Assembly: GCA_032718475.1 (NCBI GenBank)
Contig: JAUCBJ010007645.1
Coordinates: 1 to 28,721, forward strand
Length of the DNA: 28,721 nucleotides
Direction: 5' to 3'
From: Nemertoderma westbladi
Taxonomy: Eukaryota > Xenacoelomorpha > Nemertodermatida > Nemertodermatidae
The notes under the pieces were generated by a model that was given only the letters and a program-made list of their open reading frames with translations, was not told where the DNA came from and did not search any database. The first letter of the stretch is position 1. Each line of letters starts with the position of its first letter. The position numbers and the translations under genes were made by a program. Below, in pieces: positions 9,945 to 18,771 of the stretch.

Positions 9945-10019
9945 ACTTACTAGGATTCGAACTCGATACCTACTACACATATAATTTCCAACGCTCTACC
10001 AACTGAGCTACTGAACCAC
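9945..10019 (-). other. tRNA-like sequence with intact A and B boxes
   Basis: The minus strand contains TAGCTCAGTTGG (10010-9999), a perfect A box inside a D-arm GCTC...GAGC, and GTTCGAATCC, a B box, about 36 nt later, the spacing of a tRNA gene. A T6 run (9936-9931), a possible Pol III terminator, follows. The anticodon, T and acceptor stems do not pair properly, so this is a tRNA-derived relic or SINE head and not a working tRNA. If the LTR bounds are right, it lies in U3. Confidence 0.7.
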
Positions 10020-10141
10020 TTGACCGATGGGTGCACAATAGATAGAACCAATACTAATGAGAACTCAAAGCAATCTTTACAAAGTTAATTCGAATAAAAT
10101 AAAATTTTGAAAATCCACGGCATTTAGGGAATATAATTCTA

Positions 10142-11441
10142 TACCTTCACATTAGTTGAGGATTGGGTGGCCGAAGAGATAGGATTGAGAACGAGGCCAA
10201 GTAGAATGGCGGTAACAACCATCTCCAGCAAAGATGAGATCCTGGAGATGAGGACCGGACGGTGCGCGATAGCAGCGATAGCACCGGGATGCGACTATGG
10301 GGCAACCATCGACCCCATCCAGGTGATAGAGTCGATTAATATCAACTCCAGGCGGCCAACCAACATCGAGGTCGAACAATACAGGTTCCTGGACAGTATC
10401 GACTTCTCAATCCTAGAGGTTGACGTTAGGAAGGTATCCATTATAGTAGGAATGGACTGCCCGATGGCCCACGAGAGAATGCAAACGGTCTTCGGCGAAG
10501 ACATGCAGTGTGACCCGGTGGCGATTTTAACACCATTCGGGTGGACGCTAACCGGCCCAATCAAAACCAATATACCATTCCATGTGTCTGAGAGTTCAGG
10601 GTGCATGGTGCCAGGGACTGTTGAGGAGGTAGAAGAGAAATTAGAGACAGGCGATAGGGGGAGACAGCTAGAAGTGGAAGCAACACCAAGAGAGTGGGCG
10701 GAGGAGAATGGCTTGGATGCAGAAGACCTAGAGGCGATGGGATGGAACAAGGACGTCCCTGACAAGTATCGGTATGGGGATGGAGAGGAATGGACGGCGA
10801 GATGTTCGGAGGAGTGTCCGGAGGAGTGTCCGGAGGAGTGTCCAGAGGAGTGTCCGGAAGAGACGCCGGTCCAGTTGAGAGGCATACCGAAGAGGGAGAG
10901 GCCGAGTAAGAAGACAAGATGGAAAGGGAGAAGATGTGAGATGGTTAGACCAGGGGCAGAGAAACCCAAGAGTAAAGATAACAAAGGAGCCAGGAAAGTA
11001 GAAGGAGGCGTGTTGCATACGCACGCGGAACCGACAGAGTGCGAGGGGGCATTACATGGTGAGACATCATGTATACTGAAGGACGAACGGGGGTCATCGA
11101 GGCCTTTAATGCCAGCGCACATATTAAGGGGGAGGCCAGCAGAGATGGCATCTAAGATTAAGGATGAAAACAGGGGCGGCATTATACCCACCGAACGACA
11201 AGTTGAAGGGTGGAACTTTGCCGCCAAGGGACGACCACGAGGAGATCAGAGACACAGAGAGAAGGCAGCACTTTCCAAATTTAAGGACAGGAGAAAAGGG
11301 AAGGTCAATTCCAAGAGAGTTGGAATTAACAAGGAGAGCAGAGCGAAGAATCAGAGGTCCTACAGGGGGGCAGTGGGAGAACTGCCTGCTAGAGGGCACA
11401 CCTTAGTGGAGTTGAGTTTAGTCGTCCAAGTTTTGGACTGA
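10142..11441 (+). pseudogene. Fragment of a second BEL/Pao polyprotein: protease C-terminal part plus charged tail
   Basis: The frame opens after a TAA at 10134-10136 and begins without an ATG. TLVEDWVAEEIGL matches the segment just after the catalytic D(S/T)G of Pao proteases; VSIIVGMDCPMAHERM and ILTPFGWTLTGPI match the conserved end of that domain. The catalytic Asp is missing, so the 5' end is truncated. The tail is charged, with an EECP repeat, and shows no RT. Near 11164, in another frame, the residues after MKTGAALYPPNDKL loosely resemble a Pao pol C-terminus, which would fit a pol with its RT, RNase H and integrase removed; that part is weak. Strand composition (G/A-rich) matches the Gag-like gene at 12648. 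Confidence 0.65.
10809..10862 (+). repeat. 12-bp tandem repeat encoding EECP units
   Basis: gaggagtgtccg is repeated four times with one substitution and then decays to gaagag. It keeps the frame of the protease-fragment ORF and encodes Glu-Glu-Cys-Pro units. Confidence 0.9.
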
Positions 11442-11509
11442 GGGGGGTGGGATTGAGGGCGAGACGCCCTTCCCACACATAAAATAAAAAAATAATAAAT
11501 AAATAAAGA
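11442..11509 (+). other. A-rich segment with several AATAAA hexamers
   Basis: Directly after the end of the protease-fragment frame come aaaataaaaaaataataaa-type sequences with overlapping AATAAA signals. It could be the 3' UTR end of a transcript covering the Pao fragment or simply low complexity. Confidence 0.35.
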
Positions 11510-12190
11510 AAGAGTAAGTAGGCAGATGAAAGTTAGTTAGTTAGTAGTAAGAGGGTAGGTAGTACCGTTAGTTAGTTAGTAAGAGTTAGTAGTTAGAAGG
11601 TTCGTAGTACCATTAGGCAGATAGTAAGAGTTAGTAAGAGGGTACATAGTACCGTTAGTTAGTTAGAGAGAGTTGGAGGTTAGTAGTTAGAGGGTACGTA
11701 GTACCGTTAGTTAGTTAGAGAGAGTTGGAGGTTAGTAGTTAGAAGGTACGTAGTACCGTTAGTTAGTTAGAGAGAGTTGGAGGTTAGTAGTTAGAGGGTA
11801 CGTAGTACCGTTAGTTAGTTAGAGAGAGTTGGAGGTTAGTAGTTAGAGGGTACGTAGTACCGTTAGTTAGTTAGAGAGAGTTAGAGGTTAGTAGTTAGAG
11901 GGTACGTAGTACCGTTAGTTAGTTAGAGAGAGTTGGAGGTTAGTAGTTAGAGGGTACGTAGTACCGTTAGTTAGTTAGAGAGAGCTAGAGGTTAGTAAGA
12001 GGGTACGTAGTACCGGTTAGTAAGAGTTAGTGGAGTCAGAGGTTAGTAAGAGGGTACGTAGTACCGGTTAGTAAGAGTTAGTGGAGTTAGAGGTTAGATG
12101 GTACGTAGTACCGGCTAGTAGAAGTTAGTTAGAAGTTAGTAAGAGGGTAAGTAGTACCGGTTAGTAAGAGTTAGTGGTAGAAGGGTATGT
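11510..12190 (+). repeat. 52-bp minisatellite (gtacgtagtaccgttagttagtt type)
   Basis: The landmark gtacgtagtaccg recurs at 11694, 11746 and 11798 and on at exactly 52 bp. Units in the middle (about 11640-11990) are nearly identical; units at both edges are shorter and diverged, as expected of an array expanding from its centre. The strand is almost free of C. It lies between the Pao fragment and the Gag-like gene and may be leader sequence of that element. Confidence 0.9.
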
Positions 12191-12647
12191 ATAATGTAGA
12201 TATTAGTTAGTAGTAAGCAGCGAGAGGGGGGCATATGAGTACAGCTGGATAAATCGTGTAGGCCACGCGACGTATACTGTTGTACTGCACAAGCCCACAG
12301 AGTAGGCCAGAATGTGGATTATAAAGTAGAATAATCCATTGGCAGAAGTAGTAGCACAATAGTACGATTAAATTAAAAATAAAATAGAAAAAAAATTAGA
12401 AATTTGACATATTATGGTAACAGTAGGAAGAAAATTCTGGAACATAATTAAAGTAACGGACAAAATTACAATTTAGAGTACAATTTGGTAGTTTTAGAAA
12501 TTAAGTAGTGAAAATTAGGCTATAACTTAGAATTCTGCGAGAAGTAGGCCATTATCGAATTGAATAAACCATCATAACCTTATCACTCATCTGTACAGCG
12601 TCTTGGCAAGGCACCACCTTACAGGTGAGCGAGTGAGAGAGTTCGAA
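12191..12647 (+). other. AT-rich leader upstream of the Gag-like gene
   Basis: No coding frame or recognisable RNA is seen. The stretch ends in a strong 5' splice-site match, acag|gtgagc at 12621-12630, 18 nt before the ATG of the Gag-like gene. It shows no resemblance to the LTR at 15831, so it is not the missing 5' LTR. Confidence 0.4.
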
Positions 12648-15149
12648 ATGGCGGGGAAACTGATCAGAAAGAGAAAGCCGGAGTTAGGTTGAAAGGAGAT
12701 ATTGGTGGATTTCACCAAGAGGCATCCGGAAGAGAAGACGAGGGGATACTACGAACGGTTAGAGAGAGGTCACAAGGCGCGAGTGATACAGGACCATTTC
12801 AGGGAAGTGCATGAACAGCGGCTGGTCGGGACCTATGGGACACCGTCGCTGGACAACGCGATCTTCGAGCATTTCCACTACGTGGTGAAAGGAGACGAAG
12901 CGAAGTTCGGGATTCCGAAGTACGCAAGAGAGCAACCGAGAAAGGATTGGAAGAGGTTCGTAGAGTCCGTCAGCGGAGGAGGATACATGGTCCTAGACGA
13001 TGAAGGGACCGTGGAAGATGAGGAGGGTTCGACGAGAGGATCGGCGGGGTCGGCCAGAACCATAATCCTACATTTGGGCGTGCCAAATGGGGATATATTC
13101 CTATTCGATCTAGGGACGTATGGGAAGAGGGACGTGCCGAAGTTGAACCGGTTGCCGAAGGCGGTGCAAACCCTAGTGAGAGAGAAGTCGACGACGAAAG
13201 TGGGATCGGCGATTCGCGACGATGCGGAGAGAATCATCGGTCCGGACACCCCCAACCTCCTGGATACACAGACGGTCTACATGGCTATGACAGCACCAGA
13301 CGGGTTGGGACCAGTGGAGAACACAGGCCATTGCGGAGCGGTGGCGATGGGCCAGCTAATGGGGCTTGTATGTCACAAACCGATGGACTGGGGCAAGTTC
13401 AGAGAGGAGTACGGAGCGTACTTGGCGAACTCGCTGAAGTGGGGAGCAGGCCAGGGAAACAAGAGGTGTATCAATTCCGGAGAGGAGCGATAAAGGTATA
13501 TCAGAAGCAATATATCCTACAGGAGGACTGGATAATGATGGGTTTGCTTAACCTATTCATGACCGTGGTTATCAAGAGGGAACCAACGGCATTCCTATTA
13601 TCGGGATCACCCCTAAGCTACAGAAGAGCCTTTAAGACGGCTTTCGAGGGTCTGGTAGACCACCCGGGGCTGAAGGGCGAGTCGGTGCACTATAATAGCC
13701 GACATCTGGTAGTCGGGGAGGTAGATACACCATATCAGAGATGGGAGCAGCTAGAGGCGGATAGACAAGAGGCGAAGCGATTGGAAGAAAGGCGAGGAAC
13801 AGGCAGCCTTAGACGAACTTCGTTGGACGTCATCAGGGAGTTCAGGGGAGTCTCTAGGGCAAGAATTAGGGTGGACGGTGGGATCACCGAAACAGTCGAC
13901 ATCGGGATTGCAGACGACGCCCATACCAGCGGGCGCCGAGGGCGATCACCCGCTAAGGAGGCTAGGGGAGCTGGAAGGATGGAAAGTCACGGGCGAGAGC
14001 CAAGGCGGGAAGGGACACAGTGGGTCCACCGGGATACCAGGGTTGGAGCCACTCCCAGAGGAGGATGAGGATGACGACGAATTCGGAGAGATGCCGCCCA
14101 TTGGGAGGATCGGCCACTCGGACACGGACTGGGTTGGCGGGAGGGTGGTGACGGCCAGTGGGGCGAGAGCCTTCTGGGATAGACCCGGCAAGTGGGCCTG
14201 GGTGCATGAGGAGCCGGTGATGGATTTCGCGGGGAGCACCATCAGGTTGGGCGAGCAACCGGGAACGGCACCACGGGTAGTATTCGGGGAGACGATGCCC
14301 GGGACGGGCGAGGAGATTGACGTGGACAGGGACGCTAACATCCAGAAGTTCGCTTACCAGCGACTCCACAGACTGCGGAGGTCGCTTGGGACGAAAGACG
14401 ACGTGGGGCGGGAGACATTGGTGCTCGGCTGTGACTGCTGTGGGAGACAGACCCACCAGGAAAGGAGCTATTTGTACCGGTTCCAGAAAGGAACTAGTTG
14501 TCTCTACTGCCGCGAGTCGTGCCACAGGATGGGGGCGTGTCCACGGTTGCACAACCGGTGTTTGAAGTGCAACTTCCGGGGACACTACGGACACCAGTGC
14601 GACTGGATGGACGACGAAGAGAAGTTTAGGATCTTCGAGGAGTGGGCCGACGTCGGGGCCATGACTCGGCAAAGTATGAAGGCCCAGGAGTTCCGGTGGG
14701 GCTTCTTTAACATCAATCAGGAGGCCCACATGGAGATTATCAAATGGAGACTTCCGTTTACCTACCAGGAAGTAGCAACGGCGGCGTCATATGCTGGGGT
14801 GATAAATACGCAGAGGTATTTGGACAGGTGGATGCCACAGAACAGAGGGGAGTTCAGAGATTTCTTGGCGGAGCATGTGCTGCGGGTGATGAAAGTGATC
14901 CTATGGGATGCCACCAGGGGGAGACAACAGGGCCACTCGGAGGGGCCACCCGCGAAGCGATACCGGGAGCTAATAACACCAGCGCCCAAGGAGTCGACGA
15001 CCGGGAATAGTAGAGAGGTAACGGTGAGGGTCAGGAGCCTGAAGGGAGACAAGACCAAAGGAGCGGCAGCGGCCAGAAAACGACCAAGGGAGGAGGACGA
15101 CAGAGGGAAAGAGTTGAGATGGTTCCCAAAGTCAGGTGGAACGAAGTAG
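12648..15149 (+). pseudogene. Exonuclease-like/CCHC zinc-knuckle Gag-like gene, with one in-frame UGA and two frame changes
   Basis: ATG 12648 opens MAGKLIRKRKPELG and then meets TGA at 12690-12692; the same frame continues as KEILVDFTKRHPEEK. Residues near 12986-13390 resemble the RNase D/EXD1 3'-5' exonuclease fold: VLDDEG (DxE motif I), DIFLFDL, KVGSAIRDD (motif II) and DTQTVY. The third catalytic Asp was not found, so it may be inactive. At about 13455 the coding signal moves to the -1 frame and returns to the first frame at about 13760-13800. The rest is Pro/Gly-rich with an acidic patch, a Cys-rich cluster (about 14430-14560) and a CX2CX4HX4C knuckle, CLKCNFRGHYGHQC, typical of retroelement Gag. 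A basic tail ends at 15149. A 3' UTR, polypurine tract and LTR follow, supporting a Gag role. The exonuclease call rests on motifs only. Confidence 0.6.
13454..13460 (+). promoter_or_regulatory. Candidate -1 ribosomal frameshift heptamer GGGAAAC
   Basis: In the first frame the codons read CAG GGA AAC AAG, so G GGA AAC fits the X XXY YYZ rule exactly. After a -1 slip the reading continues QEVYQFRRGAIKVYQKQY, which is the frame with coding character. The first-frame stop is TAA at 13491-13493, 31 nt downstream. No strong stimulatory stem-loop or pseudoknot was seen by eye. A chance match beside a 1-nt deletion remains possible. Confidence 0.45.
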
Positions 15150-15819
15150 ATTTCGATGTGGTATGCCTGGAAGGCACCACGTGAGACGTGCGAACTCCTA
15201 AGTACAAATTCAAGTAATTTAAATAATTGAAAAGTGCAATTAGTAGGTACGTACGTAATATTCATTAGTTTAGCAAAATATAATCAAAGTATGTACTATA
15301 GTTATACAACCTTTTTCCAATTAGCTACTGGGACTGGGGGATGATTGACTATGACAAACGGGACGCTGGACGACTTCACACTTCTTGAGTGCGACGGCAC
15401 AGGAGGGGGGTGAGGTCCGCCAGGAGTGAATGGTTGAGATAGGGGTCGAGTGATAGCGCGAAGAGAGTGCGGGTGCAATTCAATTGTGGGGGGGGGAGGA
15501 GTAAGAGGCTGAGTGAGGGATAGGGAGGTCCAAGAGTTAGAGCGGAAGTGAGGAGATGTAGAGGAGAGTCAGGGTTAGAGTAGAGTGGAGTTAGAGTGGC
15601 GAAAGTGTTGGGGAAACAAAAATTGTGCGAGAGGAGCGCACAATCAGCCCGACACGGGACGCCAGGTAAACAGGGTAGCGATATCATACCCATAGGGAGC
15701 GGCCTGGAAAGCCGGCCCCAGAGAAAATAATTCCACCCAACACCCGATAGTAGATCGGGATCCAGCGGAATTGTAGCGCACTAGAGGTGGATGCTATCTT
15801 CTCACCGGGAAGATAGCAT
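15150..15819 (+). other. 3' untranslated region of the Gag-like element with terminal hairpin
   Basis: No pol-like coding was recognised in any frame. The stretch is G-rich. Near its end atgctatcttc (15791-15801) and gaagatagcat (15809-15819) form an 11-bp perfect stem with a 7-nt loop, directly before the polypurine tract. A smaller inverted repeat, cccgat/gatcggg, sits near 15752-15768. Confidence 0.6.
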
Positions 15820-15830
15820 GGGGGGGGGAG
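15820..15830 (+). other. Polypurine tract
   Basis: Nine G, then AG, directly precede TGTTAGCG. This is the usual position of the polypurine tract that primes plus-strand synthesis in LTR retroelements, immediately upstream of a 3' LTR. Confidence 0.7.
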
Positions 15831-16408
15831 TGTTAGCGTATTCAATTCCGCTAACCAGCCCACACAAAGTTGGTTTTAAGCAATATTGGGAGCACGAGGT
15901 TGATCACCACCAACCTCGTGTCACCCCAATAAATGGGGCGACAAACCCCAAAGGGAACACACAGCGGGGGTCAGAGGTTATACCTCCGAGAGGGAGAGAG
16001 TGATAGCAGCAGGGGGAAACACTCCCAGAGAGATGGGAAGGGCGAGAAGTGAGTTATTAGCCAATGGGGGGAAGGCATCCACTGAGTAATGTAATGCGGC
16101 CAACCAGTGCAATATATATTACCATTTGTTGTGCCAATTCATTCACTTGGTTAGTCAGTTTAGTTAGGGCAGAACGGGAACTCTTATTACCGTTCACTGC
16201 CGTCATCCATAATTCAGCTTTACCGGTACATTCACTCAGTTACAACTGTGCTTATACTTCACTTGTTAATTCTACATTTTATATATATCATTTTACAACA
16301 AAGTCGGAATAACTCTCAACAACCTAGAACTCTTTTCATACACACACGGCGGGGAACGCGTAAATCAGATAACCGGATAAACCGGGATCCTCGGTGGATC
16401 CCGTCACA
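15831..16408 (+). mobile_element. 3' LTR of the exonuclease-Gag element
   Basis: The left end, TGTTAGCG, follows the polypurine tract. The right end is placed at CCGTCACA (16408), giving TGT...ACA termini and 578 bp; that end is tentative. A TATA-like atatatat lies near 16108-16117, with ttagtcagttta (an initiator-like TCAGT) about 40 nt on. The U3 part holds several hairpins: gttagcg/cgctaac at the start, a nested one at 15884-15930 (attggg/cccaat outside cacgaggttg/caacctcgtg), and cgggatcc/ggatcccg near the end. No second copy exists in the window. Confidence 0.55.
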
Positions 16409-17243
16409 TGCTGCTTCCCAGTGGTTAGTTACAGTTCTTTTTCCTCATCACCTATCCCTTTCTGCAACCCCCTCTTGTGACTACACTCGTATTGTCACCC
16501 TCTAACTTTGTCGCTTGATAATGCCTTCCTCGAGGCGAAACCTACCGGTCAGCTGTCTGCCGATAGCTGATCACAGATGCATGCTTCCTTGGTCCAGTTT
16601 TGGTCGTGTTGCTGTATTGTGTTTTTACTGCTGTACTGTTACTGGTTTTTAGTGCATACCTACCGGTAAGGTTTTTTACTGAAAGTCGCTTGACTATAAA
16701 TAATAAATGTGTTAAATTAAATTAACGTTCAAGCTTAGTTCCATTATTAATATTTAATATTTAATATTTATTCGAAAAAGTAAATTATATAAAATGTAAT
16801 TATATTAGGTGAAGAAGGATGTATAAAAAGTATATTTTTTTACGGCGGGTGAACTTTATGCGAGTGGGAATTATATTAGATTATTATTTATTGAGTATAT
16901 TGAAGGGATTTTAGCATTTTTGTGAATAAATTAGGCCAGTAAAGCAAAAAAAATTATGACACATCGTAGGAGTTACAGTAGTTAGGCGTGTTTTATTAAT
17001 TTATTTATTATTAGGAATATAATTATGAGGATAATATTTTAAAAAAAAATAACAATAATTAGGAAATAACGCCAAACACACAACGGTATCGATATATAAA
17101 CAGTTAACGGTAACAACCGCACGGCTGGACTAGGCTTTGCGAACCATCGAGAATGGAGAGTCTTTAACGGAAAACAAATTTAATTTCTTGAGAATCGTTG
17201 TTTCTTCCTCTGTGTGTCTAGAGAAATACCTATTACGGTTTGA

Positions 17244-17278
<35 letters not shown>

Positions 17279-17502
17279 CGAGTATCGAGTTTAGGATGCG
17301 AGTAAATGTAACCAACCTAAATGGTGGGATATGGAAGGATTCATGGCGACCACTTAAAATTATTTAAAACGTATCACTCTGTTTCTAATAATAAACTGTA
17401 ATAAAATATTATAATCTCTTATAAAGTCTTGACTATATTATAACTTATTTATAAATCACATTAAATAAATTAGAAGGAAAGGGTTTCGACTAATTTTCTC
17501 AC
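16409..17502. other. AT-rich non-coding stretch
   Basis: No gene was recognised. It contains attaatatttaatatttaa-type short repeats (about 16745-16775), several A and T runs and one long G run (annotated separately). It lies downstream of the last visible exon of the PAN/EGF gene and may be intron. Confidence 0.5.
17248..17274 (+). repeat. Poly-G tract, 27 G
   Basis: An uninterrupted run of 27 G follows tgaaaca and ends at ttaacg. Homopolymers of this length are hard to sequence, so the true length is uncertain. Confidence 0.9.
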
Positions 17503-17649
17503 CCGAAGTCCAACATGTATCATCGGCCGGATCGGCCCCACTTAAAACATAACCAATAACACACTTACAATAGGACTGTCCCCTCTTTAGTTCACATTCA
17601 TATTCTATGCCAGTATGAGGACAGGCAAGGCATGGATCCTCTACCGGAC
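17503..17649 (-). CDS. Exon 3 of the PAN/EGF gene: EGF-like domain
   Basis: On the minus strand the acceptor ctattttag|gt and the donor cgg|gtgaga bound 147 bp (49 codons), phase 1 at both ends, the usual phase for EGF exons. The peptide has six cysteines in EGF order with the hallmark C-x-C followed by a GY: CLACPHTGIEYEC, then YCKCVIGY, then a final Cys. Spliced to exon 2, the boundary codon becomes TGT (Cys). The strong donor means more exons should follow to the left; none was recognised before the LTR at 16408. Confidence 0.7.
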
Positions 17650-17901
17650 CTAAAATAGAAAAGAAATATCACATAATACATAATCATAATCAGCTATATA
17701 ATGTCTGAAGTTTATTATAGTAAATGATTGGTTTTGGTTTAAGTATAGTAAACGTGCGTAATCAATCCCTCGTAAAATCAAACTCTTTCATTTTCTAGTC
17801 CGTCATGCATCTGGCAAAGTTTCTGGTTCTGCCATATGAAAACGCCAGGGGTATTATTTGTTATGATGTAAATTACCTTTTTATACACTTATTAACAATA
17901 T

Positions 17902-18290
17902 AAAGCAGCAGCTTGGCCTAGTGGTGACATTCCTGGGCTTCCAATTAGGGAGCCCTGGTTCGATCCCTAGATGGGGCAGCACTTTTTGGGCACAGTGCTT
18001 TAAATGTTGCAGCCTAGCCCAACCCCGGCTTTCTTCCTTCAGTGGTCGATAAATGGGAACCAAGGCAACTTGGGAAACAGAATGGAAGAGTTTACTGTGA
18101 AAGATCAGCCATGGTGGTGAACAGGCATTCCTTTAGGAAACAGAGTGGAAGGGTTTACTGTGGGAGACCACCCATGGTGGTGAACAGGCATTCCTTTAGG
18201 AAACAGAGTGGAAGGGTTTACTGTGGAAGATCACCCTTGGTGGTGAACAGGCATTCCTTGGCTTAACGAGCCTAAAAGATTCTCCCATTC
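17902..18290 (+). mobile_element. tRNA-derived SINE, copy 1, with triplicated 63-bp segment
   Basis: attaacaatat flanks it on both sides (17891-17901 and 18291-18301), an 11-bp target-site duplication. The head has an A box TGGCCTAGTGG (17914-17924) and a B box GGTTCGATCCC (17957-17967). The body continues with ttcagtggtcgataaatggg. From 18074 a 63-bp unit (start gaaacag at 18074, 18137 and 18200) is repeated three times before the common tail ttaacgagcctaaaagattc. It lies in the intron between exons 2 and 3 of the PAN/EGF gene, antisense to it. The copy at 26600-26866 has only one unit. Confidence 0.92.
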
Positions 18291-18385
18291 ATTAACAATA
18301 TCCTTATATATGTTTAGGCAACCGATTGGTAGTAGTTGCTATATTGTAGGCCTACTGTAGTGTATTTTGCTGGACAACAACTAAC

Positions 18386-18664
18386 ATTTAAACACATTTT
18401 CAGTATCCAGCTTGTCGAAAAAGGCAATGTTGTCATTGTATGTATTTCTAACATCAGCCAGTTTATTAGTAGTGGGAGCTTCTATTGTCTCAAAGCCGCA
18501 GAAGCCACCAAACTCCCACGCCCACGCAATTGCCAGACAATTGTCACTACGGCTACAAACAGATACGCATTCAACGAATGTGTGTATGTCCGTCTGATCT
18601 TCTAAATCCACGTCTCCCAAATAATGTGTCCTACAAGGTCGGGAGAACATTCCAGCCCAAGGTA
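18386..18664 (-). CDS. Exon 2 of the PAN/EGF gene: PAN/apple-like domain
   Basis: On the minus strand an excellent acceptor, tatcttcttcttttag|ta, opens the exon and t|gttagt closes it. The length is 279 bp (93 codons), phase 1 at both ends. The peptide has the cysteine spacing of PAN/apple modules: ECVSVCSRSDNCLAIAW, then GGFCGFE, ending near NDNIAFFDKL. Such domains act outside the cell in protein or sugar binding. A stop TAG follows two bases past the donor, so an unspliced message would end here. No function can be assigned beyond the domain. Confidence 0.7.
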
Positions 18665-18771
18665 CTAAAAGAAGAAGATAAATATTTTGTTTTATTTATT
18701 TAAGAATACATTTTTTTAGTGTATCGCACTTTCACACTCTTATCCACATTTTATTCATAGTATCTATAAAC

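Larger units (their letters stand above)
9197..10037 (-). mobile_element. Probable 5' LTR of the BEL/Pao element (boundaries tentative)
   Basis: On the minus strand a TATA box and a downstream AATAAA stand in the order expected of U3-R-U5, upstream of the leader and Gag-Pol frame. Plausible termini are TGTGCACC at 10037 and ATACACA ending at 9197, which form a TGTG...CACA pair; one base later comes TGGTTAGGGTGCAGC, a possible primer-binding site. The 3' LTR is outside the window, so the ends cannot be verified by comparison and are only a best guess. Confidence 0.35.

Noticed and set aside
9945-10019. Functional tRNA gene
   Set aside because: A and B boxes are good, but the anticodon, T and acceptor stems do not pair.
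10295-11227. Minus-strand open frame of 310 codons
   Set aside because: It lies opposite the G/A-rich protease fragment; its Ser/Pro-rich composition is the expected complement.
11510-12190. CRISPR-like array
   Set aside because: Units are contiguous 52-bp repeats without unique spacers, in a eukaryotic genome.
12191-12647. Missing 5' LTR of the Gag-like element
   Set aside because: No similarity to the LTR at 15831-16408 could be seen.
13962-14729. Minus-strand open frame of 255 codons
   Set aside because: It is antisense to the zinc-knuckle part of the Gag-like gene; no domain recognised.
15376-15693. Minus-strand frame of 105 codons
   Set aside because: It is Leu/Pro-rich low complexity opposite a G-rich 3' UTR; no support.
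16064-16505. Short plus-strand frames in and after the LTR
   Set aside because: They cross the inferred LTR and have no recognisable domain.
17130-17315. Minus-strand frame with a poly-proline run
   Set aside because: The prolines come from the poly-G tract; no other coding sign.
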